Shown: positions 25,276 through 34,303, counted from the first letter of the stretch. The stretch: 64,000 nt of DNA from Helicobacter pylori_CU (GCF_000259235.1 NC_017733.1:124001-188000), one strand, 5' to 3'. A program made the numbers and translations. Notes: a model not told the origin generated them from the sequence alone.

Positions 25276-25379
25276 AATTCACGACTTTAGAAAAAATCTT
25301 AGCCTTAATGGTAGTAGCGACCATTTTAATGACAATTGTTATTTCTTTTGTGCCTAACTTGTTTTTGTTTAGCACATGA
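25272..25379 (+). CDS. 35-aa single-helix membrane protein in the cco cluster
   Basis: ATG 25272 overlaps the upstream stop (ATGA) and its own TGA overlaps the next ATG (25376), so the frame is locked between two coupled genes. The product MKFTTLEKILALMVVATILM, then TIVISFVPNLFLFST, is one clean membrane helix with a short cytosolic start. GGGAGTAAAA is the ribosome site. The layout strongly suggests a real gene missed by length cut-offs. Its function is unknown, possibly oxidase assembly. Confidence 0.7.
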   Translation: MKFTTLEKILALMVVATILMTIVISFVPNLFLFST

Positions 25380-25960
25380 GAATCTTATGGCTTGTAATAG
25401 CCTTTGTTTGTTGTTTGGGGGCTGATGATTATGTTTTTAATAATTCTAAAGGGCGTTTGGTAGAAAAAAGCGTTGCGTTTGTAGAGGGTGTTTCTAAAGA
25501 GCTTTATCTTAAAACAGGCGTGCGTTTTGCGATTGATATGACGGATTTTGAAAAAAATCCTATCGCTTTGGCGGCTAAAAAGGAACGCCAAAAGTATCAA
25601 GAGAGCTTTTTAAAGCAGCTCAAACCCCCTTTTGTGGTATTCTTTTTCTACCATGACGCTCAAAAAATAGAATTAGTGGCTAACCCTAAAGATTTGTTAG
25701 ACACTGATAAAATCTTTTTTGAAAAAATCGCTCCCTTACTCCCTACAAACGCTAAAGAATACACGCCCCAAAGGATTTCAGCCATGCTCATTAATGGCTA
25801 TTCGGTCGCAGTAGATGCTTTAGCGGAAAAATATCGTGTGAATATCGTGCAGAATTTTAACGCTCCTAAGGGAGTAACTTTTGTAAAGGTGATCATTTAT
25901 ATTTTGTTATTGACGCTTTTAGGTGCGTTTTTGGGGCTTTATTTTTTTAAAAAATCTTAA
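25376..25960 (+). CDS. Membrane-anchored protein with TPM-like domain
   Basis: 194 aa. N-terminal signal (MRILWLVIAFVCCLGADD), an alpha/beta region around residues 25-160 (VEKSVAFVEGVSKELYLKTG, then a VVFFFYHDAQKIEL strand pair) and a C-terminal membrane helix (VIIYILLLTLLGAFLGLYFF). The layout resembles TPM-domain proteins exposed to the periplasm; I am only moderately sure. Cotranscribed with ccoNOQP by tight spacing, so it may help oxidase assembly. Position matches HP0149. Confidence 0.75.
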   Translation: MRILWLVIAFVCCLGADDYVFNNSKGRLVEKSVAFVEGVSKELYLKTGVRFAIDMTDFEKNPIALAAKKERQKYQESFLKQLKPPFVVFFFYHDAQKIELVANPKDLLDTDKIFFEKIAPLLPTNAKEYTPQRISAMLINGYSVAVDALAEKYRVNIVQNFNAPKGVTFVKVIIYILLLTLLGAFLGLYFFKKS

Positions 25961-25971
25961 GAGAGAAACCA

Positions 25972-26553
25972 ATGAAAGAAAAAAACTTTTGGCCTTTAGG
26001 GATCATGAGCGTGCTTATTCTTGGGCTTGGGATCGTGGTGTTTTTGGTGGTGTTTGCCCTAAAAAATTCGCCTAAAAAAGATTTAGTGTATTTCAAAGGG
26101 CATAACGAAGTGGATTTAAACTTTAACGCTATGCTTAAAACTTATGAAAATTTTAAGTCTAATTATCGTTTTTTAGTGGGTTTAAAACCCCTTACCGAAA
26201 GCCCTAAAACCCCCATTTTGCCCTATTTTTCTAAAGGCACGCATGGGGATAAAAAACTCCAAGAAAACCTTTTAAAAAACGCTTTGATTTTGGAAAAATC
26301 CAACACGCTTTATGCGCAATTGCAACCGCTCAAACCCGCTTTAGATCCGCCAAATATTCAAGTGTATTTAGCGTTTTATCCCAGCCAATCACAGCCCAGA
26401 TGGTTAGGAACGCTTGATTGTAGAAGCGCATGCGAGCCTTTAAAATTTGATTTGTTAGAGAGCGATAAAAGGGGGCGCTATAAGATCCTTTTTAAATTTG
26501 TTTTTAAAAATAAAGAAGAATTGATTTTGGAGCAACTGGCTTTTTTAAAGTAG
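25972..26553 (+). CDS. FixH-like membrane protein
   Basis: 193 aa. One N-terminal membrane helix (LGIMSVLILGLGIVVFLVVF), then a periplasmic part with a Cys pair (DCRSAC) near residue 140. Size, topology and location after ccoNOQP resemble FixH/CcoH assembly proteins, but sequence similarity by eye is weak. AGAGAAACC precedes the ATG. Position matches HP0150. Confidence 0.7.
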   Translation: MKEKNFWPLGIMSVLILGLGIVVFLVVFALKNSPKKDLVYFKGHNEVDLNFNAMLKTYENFKSNYRFLVGLKPLTESPKTPILPYFSKGTHGDKKLQENLLKNALILEKSNTLYAQLQPLKPALDPPNIQVYLAFYPSQSQPRWLGTLDCRSACEPLKFDLLESDKRGRYKILFKFVFKNKEELILEQLAFLK

Positions 26554-26628
26554 CGCGTTTAAAAAATACCTTTAGCGTTTTTTATTGGCACTTGATGATA
26601 AAAAGCCTGAATTTTCTATCCAAACGAG

Positions 26629-26634
26629 TATAAT
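26629..26634 (+). promoter_or_regulatory. -10 box TATAAT placing +1 at or near an ATG
   Basis: GAGTATAATAAGGCTATGGG: the usual 6-7 base spacing puts transcription start at about 26640-26641, the A of the ATG. This suggests a leaderless mRNA. Confidence 0.5.
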
Positions 26635-26640
26635 AAGGCT

Positions 26641-27408
26641 ATGGGTTTTTTAAAAGTTTTTAAGCATGACGCTTTAGGGCAAGTAGGGAATGTTGTTGTG
26701 GGGAATTTTTTAATAACGCTCACTATTTTAGCGGTTTGTTTTTCCTCTCAAAGCGCTGAAGAAACGACCATGCTCACCCTAAGCTACACGCTCTTTTTTA
26801 TCTTGGGGGCGTTTTTACTGGCCGCAATCAGTGTGGGAGCGATCAAAAATCTCAATGCGCTTTTTTCTAAAAGGGGGGTTTTAAGCTTTTCTTTACCCGT
26901 TAGTTTGGAGTCTTTATTGCTCCCTAAAATCTTGCTCCCTATGGTGTTTTTTATCTTCAGTTTGTTCTGGTTTGTGGCGAGCGTGCGTTTGGGCTATTAT
27001 CTTTTTAACGCGCAATCCAGCGTGCTGTTTATCTTGCACACCGCTTTAAAAACCTTTGTGTTAAAACCCACTAAAACCCTAGGTATCGTGCTGTTTTTAG
27101 GGCTTGTTTTAATGAAATTTTTATTTGTTTTGAGCGTTTTAAACGCTGCTAGGATCAAAAAAGCGCGTTTTTTACTAGGGGGGCTGTTGTTCATTCTTGT
27201 GGGGGTTGTTTTGGAATTAGCGTTTAATTCGTTACTGCCCTTAATGAGTTCTAGTTTGAGCATCAATGAGGGGTTTTATTATTTCTTGCAACAACAAGAA
27301 TTACAAGAAAACAAATACTACCTTTTATGGGGGGTGGATTTTTTAAAAATCCTTTTATTGTATGGGGTAATCCGTTACTTGCTTATGCATAAATTGGAAT
27401 TGGATTAA
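26641..27408 (+). CDS. Six-helix membrane protein, ABC-2 permease-like
   Basis: 255 aa with six predicted membrane helices, the layout of ABC-2-type permeases, but no ATPase partner is adjacent. No proper ribosome site precedes the ATG (only AAGG two bases away), and the -10 lies 7 bases upstream, so translation is probably leaderless. The last four bases overlap convergent mqnD. Position matches HP0151. Confidence 0.75.
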   Translation: MGFLKVFKHDALGQVGNVVVGNFLITLTILAVCFSSQSAEETTMLTLSYTLFFILGAFLLAAISVGAIKNLNALFSKRGVLSFSLPVSLESLLLPKILLPMVFFIFSLFWFVASVRLGYYLFNAQSSVLFILHTALKTFVLKPTKTLGIVLFLGLVLMKFLFVLSVLNAARIKKARFLLGGLLFILVGVVLELAFNSLLPLMSSSLSINEGFYYFLQQQELQENKYYLLWGVDFLKILLLYGVIRYLLMHKLELD

Positions 27409-28268
27409 GAAAAGCGGTATTTTAAATACTCATCAGTGAGCAAGCAGTCTTTAGTCTTTAACAAGTTAGCGTAAAACCCATGCTGATAGCCCAATTCAAA
27501 AAGCTTGTCTATGGCGAGAATTTGAACCTCATTTAAGCGCGTTGAAGTTTCATTCGCATACAAGCTTAAATAAGTTCGTAAGCGCTCTTTATTGACACGA
27601 ATGAGCGAGCGTTCTAACAGCATGTCAGAGAGCAAATTTTGGTGTTTTAGCGCGACTTCAACCGCTTTAATCAAAGCCTTTTTAATCAAAATCGCGCGAT
27701 ACAAAGGGATGGATCGCCTAATCGCCATGCCCCCTAAAGGCAGGGGTAAATCCATTTCAATGAGTTCTTTCCAAACATCCCACAATTCTTTTTCCACTTC
27801 TAATTCATCATGGAAATCCAAGATACTCTCATGGATGAGCACGCCCGCATGCACGCTCCCTTCAAGCACCGCTTTTTCAATGTCTAAAAAATTCATGTAA
27901 GCGATGCGTGCATGTTTGTAATAGATCTTAAACAAGAGGGCGTTGGTGGTGTGCTCCCCACTTAATGCGACTCTAAAATCTTTTTTCAATTTCACGCCCT
28001 TTTTTTTCACTAATTTAGGCCCATAGCCATTCCCAAAACTTGTCGCTGTAGGGAGCAAGGCGTAGTCGTTCGCAATTTTAGGGTATAGCCCAAAGCTTAT
28101 CGCGCTCACATCATAAGTGTTTTTTAGGGCTTCTTGGTTTAGGGTTTCAATATCAAGGGCAATGTTATGGAACGTTTTATTTTTAATGGGGCAATCTATC
28201 CAACCAAACTTAATCGCATAATACATGAAAATATCATCAGCATCAGGGCTATGAGCGACACTAATCAA
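27405..28268 (-). CDS. mqnD: 1,4-dihydroxy-6-naphthoate synthase (futalosine pathway)
   Basis: 287 aa from TTG 28268, preceded by AAAAGGATTT. It starts MISVAHSPDADDIFMYYA, and contains ISFGLYP, then IHESILDF and LPLPLGGMAI typical of MqnD. It converts cyclic de-hypoxanthine futalosine to dihydroxynaphthoate for menaquinone, which supplies electron carriers for CcoNOQP and FrdABC. The open frame continues 95 codons further upstream, but that part lies antisense over the recA start and lacks MqnD features, so it is excluded. The motif could also fit MqnA, but the GLPLPLG-type sequence favours MqnD. Confidence 0.85.
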   Translation of the reverse strand: MISVAHSPDADDIFMYYAIKFGWIDCPIKNKTFHNIALDIETLNQEALKNTYDVSAISFGLYPKIANDYALLPTATSFGNGYGPKLVKKKGVKLKKDFRVALSGEHTTNALLFKIYYKHARIAYMNFLDIEKAVLEGSVHAGVLIHESILDFHDELEVEKELWDVWKELIEMDLPLPLGGMAIRRSIPLYRAILIKKALIKAVEVALKHQNLLSDMLLERSLIRVNKERLRTYLSLYANETSTRLNEVQILAIDKLFELGYQHGFYANLLKTKDCLLTDEYLKYRFS

Positions 28269-28302
28269 AGTAAAATCCTTTTGTGATAGGGTAAGTCCTT
28301 TT

Positions 28303-28337
28303 ATTATAATAGATTTTAGGCTAGGATTTGATAGAAT
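28303..28337. promoter_or_regulatory. Divergent mqnD / recA promoters
   Basis: TTATTATAATA at ~28301-28311 reads as TATAAT on both strands and suits mqnD on the minus strand. TAGAAT at 28332-28337 lies 29 bases before recA. No LexA-type box is evident, in line with the lack of LexA in Helicobacter. Confidence 0.5.
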
Positions 28338-28365
28338 AAACAAATCAAATTCAATAAGGTGATTT

Positions 28366-29409
28366 ATGGCAATAGATGAAGACAAACAAAAAGCGATTTC
28401 TTTAGCGATCAAACAAATTGATAAGGTTTTTGGTAAGGGGGCGTTGGTGCGCCTTGGGGATAAGCAAGTAGAAAAGATTGACGCTATTTCTACAGGCTCG
28501 TTAGGATTGGATTTAGCTTTAGGGATTGGGGGCGTTCCAAAGGGTAGGATCATTGAAATTTATGGGCCAGAGTCAAGCGGGAAGACCACTTTAAGCTTGC
28601 ATATTATTGCAGAATGCCAAAAAAATGGCGGCGTGTGCGCATTCATTGACGCTGAGCATGCCCTAGATGTGTATTATGCTAAGAGGCTGGGCGTGGATAC
28701 GGAAAATCTACTCGTTTCCCAACCAAGCACAGGCGAAGAAGCTTTAGAGATTTTAGAAACGATCACCAGAAGCGGAGGGATTGATTTAGTGGTGGTGGAT
28801 TCGGTGGCGGCTCTTACGCCTAAAGCGGAGATTGATGGGGATATGGGCGATCAGCATGTGGGCTTGCAAGCAAGGCTTATGAGCCATGCGTTAAGAAAAA
28901 TCACCGGTGTTTTGCACAAGATGAACACTACTCTCATTTTTATCAATCAAATCAGGATGAAGATTGGCATGATGGGTTATGGGAGTCCAGAGACCACAAC
29001 CGGAGGTAACGCTTTAAAATTCTATGCGAGCGTTAGGATTGATATTAGAAGAATCGCCGCTTTAAAACAAAACGAGCAGCATATCGGTAACAGGGCTAAA
29101 GCCAAAGTGGTTAAAAATAAAGTCGCTCCGCCTTTTAGAGAAGCGGAATTTGACATCATGTTTGGGGAGGGGATTTCTAAAGAGGGCGAAATCATTGACT
29201 ATGGCGTGAAATTAGACATTGTGGATAAGAGTGGGGCATGGCTTAGCTACCAGGATAAAAAGCTAGGGCAAGGCCGAGAAAACGCTAAAGCCCTATTGAA
29301 AGAAGATAAAGCCCTAGCGGATGAAATCACTCTTAAGATTAAAGAGAGTATTGGCTCTAATGAAGAGATCATGCCCTTACCCGATGAGCCTTTAGAAGAA
29401 ATGGAATAA
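28366..29409 (+). CDS. recA: Recombinase RecA
   Basis: 347 aa. Walker A GPESSGKTT near residue 66, the LVVVDSVAAL Walker B region, and FINQIRMKIGMMGYGSPETTTGG (loop L2, MAW/RecA signature NALKFYASVR). Forms filaments on single-stranded DNA for recombination and natural transformation. AAGGTGATTT precedes the ATG. eno follows 10 bases later. Confidence 0.98.
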   Translation: MAIDEDKQKAISLAIKQIDKVFGKGALVRLGDKQVEKIDAISTGSLGLDLALGIGGVPKGRIIEIYGPESSGKTTLSLHIIAECQKNGGVCAFIDAEHALDVYYAKRLGVDTENLLVSQPSTGEEALEILETITRSGGIDLVVVDSVAALTPKAEIDGDMGDQHVGLQARLMSHALRKITGVLHKMNTTLIFINQIRMKIGMMGYGSPETTTGGNALKFYASVRIDIRRIAALKQNEQHIGNRAKAKVVKNKVAPPFREAEFDIMFGEGISKEGEIIDYGVKLDIVDKSGAWLSYQDKKLGQGRENAKALLKEDKALADEITLKIKESIGSNEEIMPLPDEPLEEME

Positions 29410-29419
29410 AAGGATTTTG

Positions 29420-30700
29420 ATGCTAACCATTAAAGATATTCATGCTTTAGAAGTGATGGATAGTAGGGGCAATCCTACCATTCAAGCCAGCGTGATTTTG
29501 AGCGACAACACTAAGGCGAGCGCGATTGTGCCTAGTGGGGCGAGCACCGGTAAAAGAGAAGCGTTAGAATTAAGGGATAATGACAAAACCCGTTTTTTGG
29601 GTAAAGGGGTTTTAAGGGCATGCGAGAATGTCAATAGCGTGATCAAACACCATTTAATAGGGCTTGAAGCGATCAATCAAGCCTTTGTGGATGAGAGGTT
29701 AAGGGCTTTAGATGGCACGCCTAATTACGCTAATTTAGGGGCGAACGCTGTTTTGGGCGTTTCTATGGCGTTAGCAAGGGCTAGCGCGAAGGCTTTAAAT
29801 CTGCCATTATACCGCTATTTAGGGGGGGCTAACGCTTTGACTTTGCCTGTGCCGATGCTCAATATTATTAACGGCGGAACGCATGCGAATAATTCCATAG
29901 ACTTTCAAGAATACATGATCATGCCTTTAGGGTTTGAAAGCTTTAAAGAAGCCTTAAGAGCGAGCACGGAAGTCTATCACACGCTTAAAAAACTTTTAGA
30001 TGGAAAGAATCAGCTCACAAGCGTGGGCGATGAGGGGGGTTTTGCGCCTAATTTTAACAACAATGTAGAGCCTCTTGAAGCCATTTCTCAAGCCATTGAA
30101 AAAGCCGGCTATAAATTAGGCGAAGAAATCGCACTCGCTTTAGATGTAGCGAGCAGCGAATTGGTGGATGAACATTTCAATTACCATTTAAAGGGTGAAA
30201 ATAAGATTTTAGATTCGCATGAATTAGTGGCTTATTACAAAGAGTTGGTGGCAAAATACCCGATCGTGTCCATTGAAGATGGTTTGAGCGAAGACGATTG
30301 GGAGGGGTGGGCGTTTTTGAGCAAGGAATTAGGGCGTCAAATCCAATTAGTGGGCGATGATTTGTTTGTAACGAACGCGAGCATCTTGCAAAAAGGCATT
30401 GAAAAAAACGTTGCGAACGCCATTTTGATCAAACCCAATCAAATCGGCACCATTAGTGAAACTTTAGAGACCATAAGATTGGCCAAACACCATGCCTATC
30501 AATGCGTGATGAGCCATAGAAGCGGGGAGAGTGAAGACAGCTTTATCGCCGATTTTGCGGTCGCATTGAATACGGGAGAGATTAAAACCGGATCCACCGC
30601 AAGGAGTGAAAGGATCGCTAAATACAACCGCCTTTTAGAGATTGAGCATGAATTAAAAGGGGGGATTTATATCGGTAAAGAGTTGTTTAAGCATGGCTAG
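29420..30700 (+). CDS. eno: Enolase
   Basis: 426 aa; interconverts 2-phosphoglycerate and PEP, here mainly for gluconeogenesis. SGASTGKREALELRD, the Mg ligands (LDVASSE, SIEDGLSEDDW, VGDDLFVTN) and the signature VMSHRSGESEDSFIADFAV are visible. ATG 29420 has AAGGAT seven bases upstream; the TTG at 29417 is less likely. Confidence 0.97.
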   Translation: MLTIKDIHALEVMDSRGNPTIQASVILSDNTKASAIVPSGASTGKREALELRDNDKTRFLGKGVLRACENVNSVIKHHLIGLEAINQAFVDERLRALDGTPNYANLGANAVLGVSMALARASAKALNLPLYRYLGGANALTLPVPMLNIINGGTHANNSIDFQEYMIMPLGFESFKEALRASTEVYHTLKKLLDGKNQLTSVGDEGGFAPNFNNNVEPLEAISQAIEKAGYKLGEEIALALDVASSELVDEHFNYHLKGENKILDSHELVAYYKELVAKYPIVSIEDGLSEDDWEGWAFLSKELGRQIQLVGDDLFVTNASILQKGIEKNVANAILIKPNQIGTISETLETIRLAKHHAYQCVMSHRSGESEDSFIADFAVALNTGEIKTGSTARSERIAKYNRLLEIEHELKGGIYIGKELFKHG

Positions 30701-30968
30701 TAGCCTTTTTGAAAACGATGGAATCAAAGACAATAAAGTGCGAGATTTTTTTTATAGCCATAGCTCCCTTATTGTCTTTTTCCTTTTACTGCTTGGGTTT
30801 GGGTATTATTTAGGGAAGTTGCTTTTTGGGGGTTCTTCTTTAGAGGTTTATTTGGATTTAAGAGACAAGCATGAACGATTGCAGCAAGAAATCACCGAAT
30901 TGCAAAGCAAGAATGTGCGTTTGCAAAAGCGTTTGTTTGAATTGAGAGAATTACGGCCTAGAGATTAG
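30693..30968 (+). CDS. FtsB/DivIC-like septum protein
   Basis: 91 aa. A cytosolic start, one membrane helix (LIVFFLLLLGFGYYLGKLLF), then a coiled coil (LRDKHERLQQEITELQSKNV) with leucine heptads. This is the layout of FtsB/DivIC divisome proteins; eno-ftsB is a common pair in bacteria. Overlaps the eno end by 8 bases. Confidence 0.8.
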   Translation: MASSLFENDGIKDNKVRDFFYSHSSLIVFFLLLLGFGYYLGKLLFGGSSLEVYLDLRDKHERLQQEITELQSKNVRLQKRLFELRELRPRD

Positions 30969-30978
30969 ATTTAAGGAA

Positions 30979-31581
30979 ATGGCAGTGTTAAAAAAGATGA
31001 TAGGTTTGGTGGCGGTTTTAAGCGTCTTATTAGCCAGAGACAACCCTTTTGAGCCTGAAATCAATTCCAAGAATTTGCAAGGGGGCTTTAATGGGATCTA
31101 TGATGACTACCTCAAAGAAATCCATGTGGATTTGCCCACGAGCGCTAGGATCTTAAAAAAAATCACGCTCACTTACCAGGATATTGATGGCTCTATCCAT
31201 TCTAAAGTCGTGGGTATTGATAAAAGCATTGATTGGCACTACCCCTTAAAACTTTCCCAACACACCCTTAATCAAACCCCCTTTGAAAAACGCTATCAGA
31301 TCCAAGATTTTGATTTTTTAATGGCAAACAACACGATGATTTTGCGTTCCCCTTATAAAATTTTACGCTCCTTTGTGCTAGTCAATCCTTATAGAATCGT
31401 ATTAGACACGCAAAAAGGCCCTTTGGATATTTATCAAAACATGGATTTAAACCAGAAGTTTTTTTCTCAAATTAAAGTCGGTACGCACAAAGATTATTAC
31501 CGCATCACGCTCATTTTAGACGGGAAATACCGCTATCTTTTGGAAGAAAAAAACGGGGCGTATGAATTAAAATTGAAATAA
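30979..31581 (+). CDS. Secreted AMIN-domain protein
   Basis: 200 aa. N-terminal signal (MIGLVAVLSVLLA). The C-terminal part (RIVLDTQKGPLDIYQNMDLN, then DYYRITLILDGKYRYLLE) matches AMIN domains that bind peptidoglycan and target proteins to division sites. The pairing with the FtsB-like gene supports a cell-wall or division role. Position matches HP0156. Confidence 0.75.
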   Translation: MAVLKKMIGLVAVLSVLLARDNPFEPEINSKNLQGGFNGIYDDYLKEIHVDLPTSARILKKITLTYQDIDGSIHSKVVGIDKSIDWHYPLKLSQHTLNQTPFEKRYQIQDFDFLMANNTMILRSPYKILRSFVLVNPYRIVLDTQKGPLDIYQNMDLNQKFFSQIKVGTHKDYYRITLILDGKYRYLLEEKNGAYELKLK

Positions 31582-31585
31582 AAGC

Positions 31586-32074
31586 ATGCAGCATTTAGTC
31601 TTAATCGGTTTTATGGGGAGCGGTAAAAGCTCTCTAGCGCAAGAATTGGGGCTTGCTTTGAAATTAGAAGTGTTGGATACGGATATGATCATTAGCGAGA
31701 GGGTGGGCTTGAGCGTGAGAGAGATTTTTGAAGAACTTGGCGAAGACAATTTCAGGATGTTTGAAAAAAATTTGATTGATGAATTAAAAACGCTCAAAAC
31801 CCCCCATGTTATTTCTACCGGTGGGGGCATTGTGATGCATGATAATTTTAAGGGTTTAGGCACAACTTTTTACCTCAAGATTGATTTTGAGACCTTGATT
31901 AAGCGTTTGAATCAAAAAGAAAGGGAAAAACGCCCCCTTTTGAATGATCTCACTCAAGCCAAAGAACTTTTTGAAAAACGCCAAGCCCTCTATGAAAAAA
32001 ACGCCTCCTTTATCATTGATGCAAGGGGTGGTTTAAATAATTCTTTAAAACAAGTGCTACAATTCATCGCATAA
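31586..32074 (+). CDS. aroK: Shikimate kinase
   Basis: 162 aa; phosphorylates shikimate with ATP. Walker A GFMGSGKSSLAQELG at residues 7-21, the shikimate-binding DTDMIISERVG and STGGGIV, and the lid RPLLND are seen. Starts 4 bases after the AMIN gene. Confidence 0.96.
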   Translation: MQHLVLIGFMGSGKSSLAQELGLALKLEVLDTDMIISERVGLSVREIFEELGEDNFRMFEKNLIDELKTLKTPHVISTGGGIVMHDNFKGLGTTFYLKIDFETLIKRLNQKEREKRPLLNDLTQAKELFEKRQALYEKNASFIIDARGGLNNSLKQVLQFIA

Positions 32075-32095
32075 ATTTTTTTTAAAGGCCTTGTG

Positions 32096-33052
32096 ATGTT
32101 AAGTAGAGACATTGTCCAATATTCCAAGATCCGCACCGAGTTATACGCCTACCTCACTTATTTGTTTTCGCACAATATCCGCAACCATCTCCCTGAAATC
32201 ACTTTGGATTATTTAAACAAACAGATTAGAAAAATGCATGCTGAAATCAAAATGGCAAAAAGTTTTTTTGTGTTAGACGCTAAGGGCATGCTAATTCTTA
32301 AGCCAAGTCAGCTTAAAGAGGAAGGGCATAAGGAAGGGATATTAGAGCATGATTTAACAGAAGGGATTGAACTAGAATCGCATGCCAGTTTTAGCGATAA
32401 ATATTATTTTTATCAAGCCGTGAGTGAAAAGCGTTGCATTTTAACCGATCCTTACCCTTCTAAAAAAGGAAACCATTTGGTAGTGAGCACGTCTTACCCG
32501 GTGTATGATCAAAATAACGATCTAGCGTTTGTGGTGTGCTTGCAAATCCCTTTGAGGGTGGCGATTGAAATCAGCTCGCCTTCAAAGTATTTTAGGACCT
32601 TTAGTGAAGGGAGCATGGTTATGTATTTTATGATTTCTATCATGCTTACTTTAGTGTCGTTGCTTTTATTTGTGAAATGCATTTCTAGCTTTTGGACAGC
32701 GATTGTCAATTTTAGCAGTTTTGACATTAAAGAAGTGTTCCACCCCATTGTGCTTTTAACCCTAGCCTTAGCCACCTTTGATCTAGTCAAGGCGATTTTT
32801 GAAGAGGAAGTGTTGGGTAAAAATAGCGGGGACAACCACCATGCGATCCACCGCACGATGATCAGGTTTTTAGGCTCTATCATTATCGCATTAGCCATTG
32901 AAGCGTTAATGTTAGTGTTTAAATTCAGCGTGAGCGAACCGGATAAAATCACTTATGCGGTGTATTTGGCTATCGGCGTGGCAGTGCTTTTGATCAGTTT
33001 GGCGATTTATGTTAAATTCGCCTATAGCGTGTTGCCCAAACGAGAACGCTAA
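32096..33052 (+). CDS. Membrane sensor-like protein with PDC/Cache domain
   Basis: 318 aa from ATG 32096 (GTG at 32093 is possible; AAAGGCC precedes both). Residues 1-160 form a PDC-like fold (FFVLDAKGMLILKPSQL, then YYFYQAVSEKRCILTDPYPS, VVSTSYPVYDQNNDLAFVV), followed by four hydrophobic segments at residues ~175-310. No output domain (kinase, methyl-accepting or GGDEF) is present, which is odd for a Cache sensor. Position matches HP0158. Converges on the next gene with a 4-base gap. Confidence 0.8.
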   Translation: MLSRDIVQYSKIRTELYAYLTYLFSHNIRNHLPEITLDYLNKQIRKMHAEIKMAKSFFVLDAKGMLILKPSQLKEEGHKEGILEHDLTEGIELESHASFSDKYYFYQAVSEKRCILTDPYPSKKGNHLVVSTSYPVYDQNNDLAFVVCLQIPLRVAIEISSPSKYFRTFSEGSMVMYFMISIMLTLVSLLLFVKCISSFWTAIVNFSSFDIKEVFHPIVLLTLALATFDLVKAIFEEEVLGKNSGDNHHAIHRTMIRFLGSIIIALAIEALMLVFKFSVSEPDKITYAVYLAIGVAVLLISLAIYVKFAYSVLPKRER

Positions 33053-33056
33053 GAGT

Positions 33057-34151
33057 TTAAAAATTTTCTTTTAAGCGTTTGAAAATCCTCTTCAATCTAA
33101 AAAAAACATATTCTAAAAGGGTTTTTTTATTGAGTAGGGGGGCAAGAAATTCAAAGGTTTTTTGTTTGTCTTTAAGGCTTAAACATTCTGTCATTTGTTT
33201 AAGGAATTTCACGGAATATTCAGCATAAAAAGGGGTTTTTAAAAGAATCTCATGCCATTCTTTAGAATATAAAGCAGTGGGTGAAATCCAAGGTTTTCCT
33301 ACAAAATAAAAATGCAGCATGACGATTTCTTTTTTGTCAGGGATGAAGCGTTTTTGATTGGCCATGAAAGGGTGGGCGTTATAAATATAAGGTAAGATTA
33401 AAACTTTTTGATAGCATGCGAGCGTTAAAAGATCCTGTTCAGGGCAAAACACGCATTGGCCTTTTTGATGGGTTAAATTGAGTAAGCGCTCTTCTAAATG
33501 ATCAGCGCGCCACAGCTTTAAATTCACGATTAAAAACCCAACGTTATAGTGGTTTTCACAAATGATTTTCATGTCTTTTTCTTTAAGGTAATGCTCATGG
33601 AGAAAAAATTTTTGGCGAGGCTCTCTCTCCCTTTCTGTTTGGAAATGTTTAAGGCTTTTAGGAGAAGAAAAATCCTTAGCCGTTCCAAAATAATAAGAAT
33701 CCAGCGGGATAAAAAAACTCTCGCTCACATCGTTTAAAAACAAAGTGTCCGCATCAAACATGATGATTTTGTCGTATTGCGGGAATAAAGAAGCCAAAAA
33801 CAAGCGGCACATGACCATTTTAGAAAAGCGAGTCTTAGCATAAATATTGAGTTGCAAAAAAGCTTCATGGATTTTATCAATCACAGAGGGTTCTACTGAA
33901 GTGGTGTAAAGATTAGGGGTTGAAATGTCTAAAAAATCCACGCTCGCAAAAGCGCTAAAGGGGGCTAGAGTCTCTTTTAATTTTTGTTGGTTTTCAAGGC
34001 TTAAGTTATCCACCAGGCAGTGGATTTTATAAAAAAGTTTTTTATCATGGTGTTTTGTTTTAGTGCAAGCCAGCATGGAATACAGGCTCACGCCAGCCGG
34101 AATAGCGTAATGATTGTCAAAAGCGATAACGATAGGAATAGTAATACTCAT
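33057..34151 (-). CDS. rfaJ: Glycosyltransferase family 8 (LPS-type)
   Basis: 364 aa. GT8 features: a start with PIVIAFDNHYAIPAGVSLYS, the DXD motif in IIMFDADTLFLND, the loop NHYNVGFLIVNLKLWR and CPEQDLLTLAC, and HFYFVGKPW near the end. Uses UDP-hexose to extend LPS core or O-chain in the inner-membrane cytosolic face. It resembles Helicobacter RfaJ homologues (HP0159), reported to act in the O-chain or heptan region. The C-terminus is basic and may bind the membrane. Confidence 0.88.
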   Translation of the reverse strand: MSITIPIVIAFDNHYAIPAGVSLYSMLACTKTKHHDKKLFYKIHCLVDNLSLENQQKLKETLAPFSAFASVDFLDISTPNLYTTSVEPSVIDKIHEAFLQLNIYAKTRFSKMVMCRLFLASLFPQYDKIIMFDADTLFLNDVSESFFIPLDSYYFGTAKDFSSPKSLKHFQTEREREPRQKFFLHEHYLKEKDMKIICENHYNVGFLIVNLKLWRADHLEERLLNLTHQKGQCVFCPEQDLLTLACYQKVLILPYIYNAHPFMANQKRFIPDKKEIVMLHFYFVGKPWISPTALYSKEWHEILLKTPFYAEYSVKFLKQMTECLSLKDKQKTFEFLAPLLNKKTLLEYVFFRLKRIFKRLKENF

Positions 34152-34228
34152 TTTAAGTGGTTTCCTTAAAATAGGTTTTTTAAATCAATTTAATCCAAAA
34201 GTTGAGTTTATTTTTTCAATAATTATAC

Positions 34229-34234
34229 TATAAT
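34229..34234 (+). promoter_or_regulatory. -10 box TATAAT for hcpD
   Basis: ATTATACTATAATAACC lies about 70 bases before the ATG at 34304; TATACT four bases upstream is an alternative. The leader contains an inverted AATTAAATTGG-type segment of no clear role. Confidence 0.5.
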
Positions 34235-34303
34235 AACCAATTAAATTGGGGTTTTACTGATTTGTCTTTGTGCGAGCTTTGGCTTAGTTTTGTAAGGAAT
34301 GAG

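Noticed and set aside
28269..28553. 95-codon N-terminal extension of mqnD
   Set aside because: It is antisense to the recA start and promoter, and the MqnD motif begins right at the TTG 28268 with a ribosome site.
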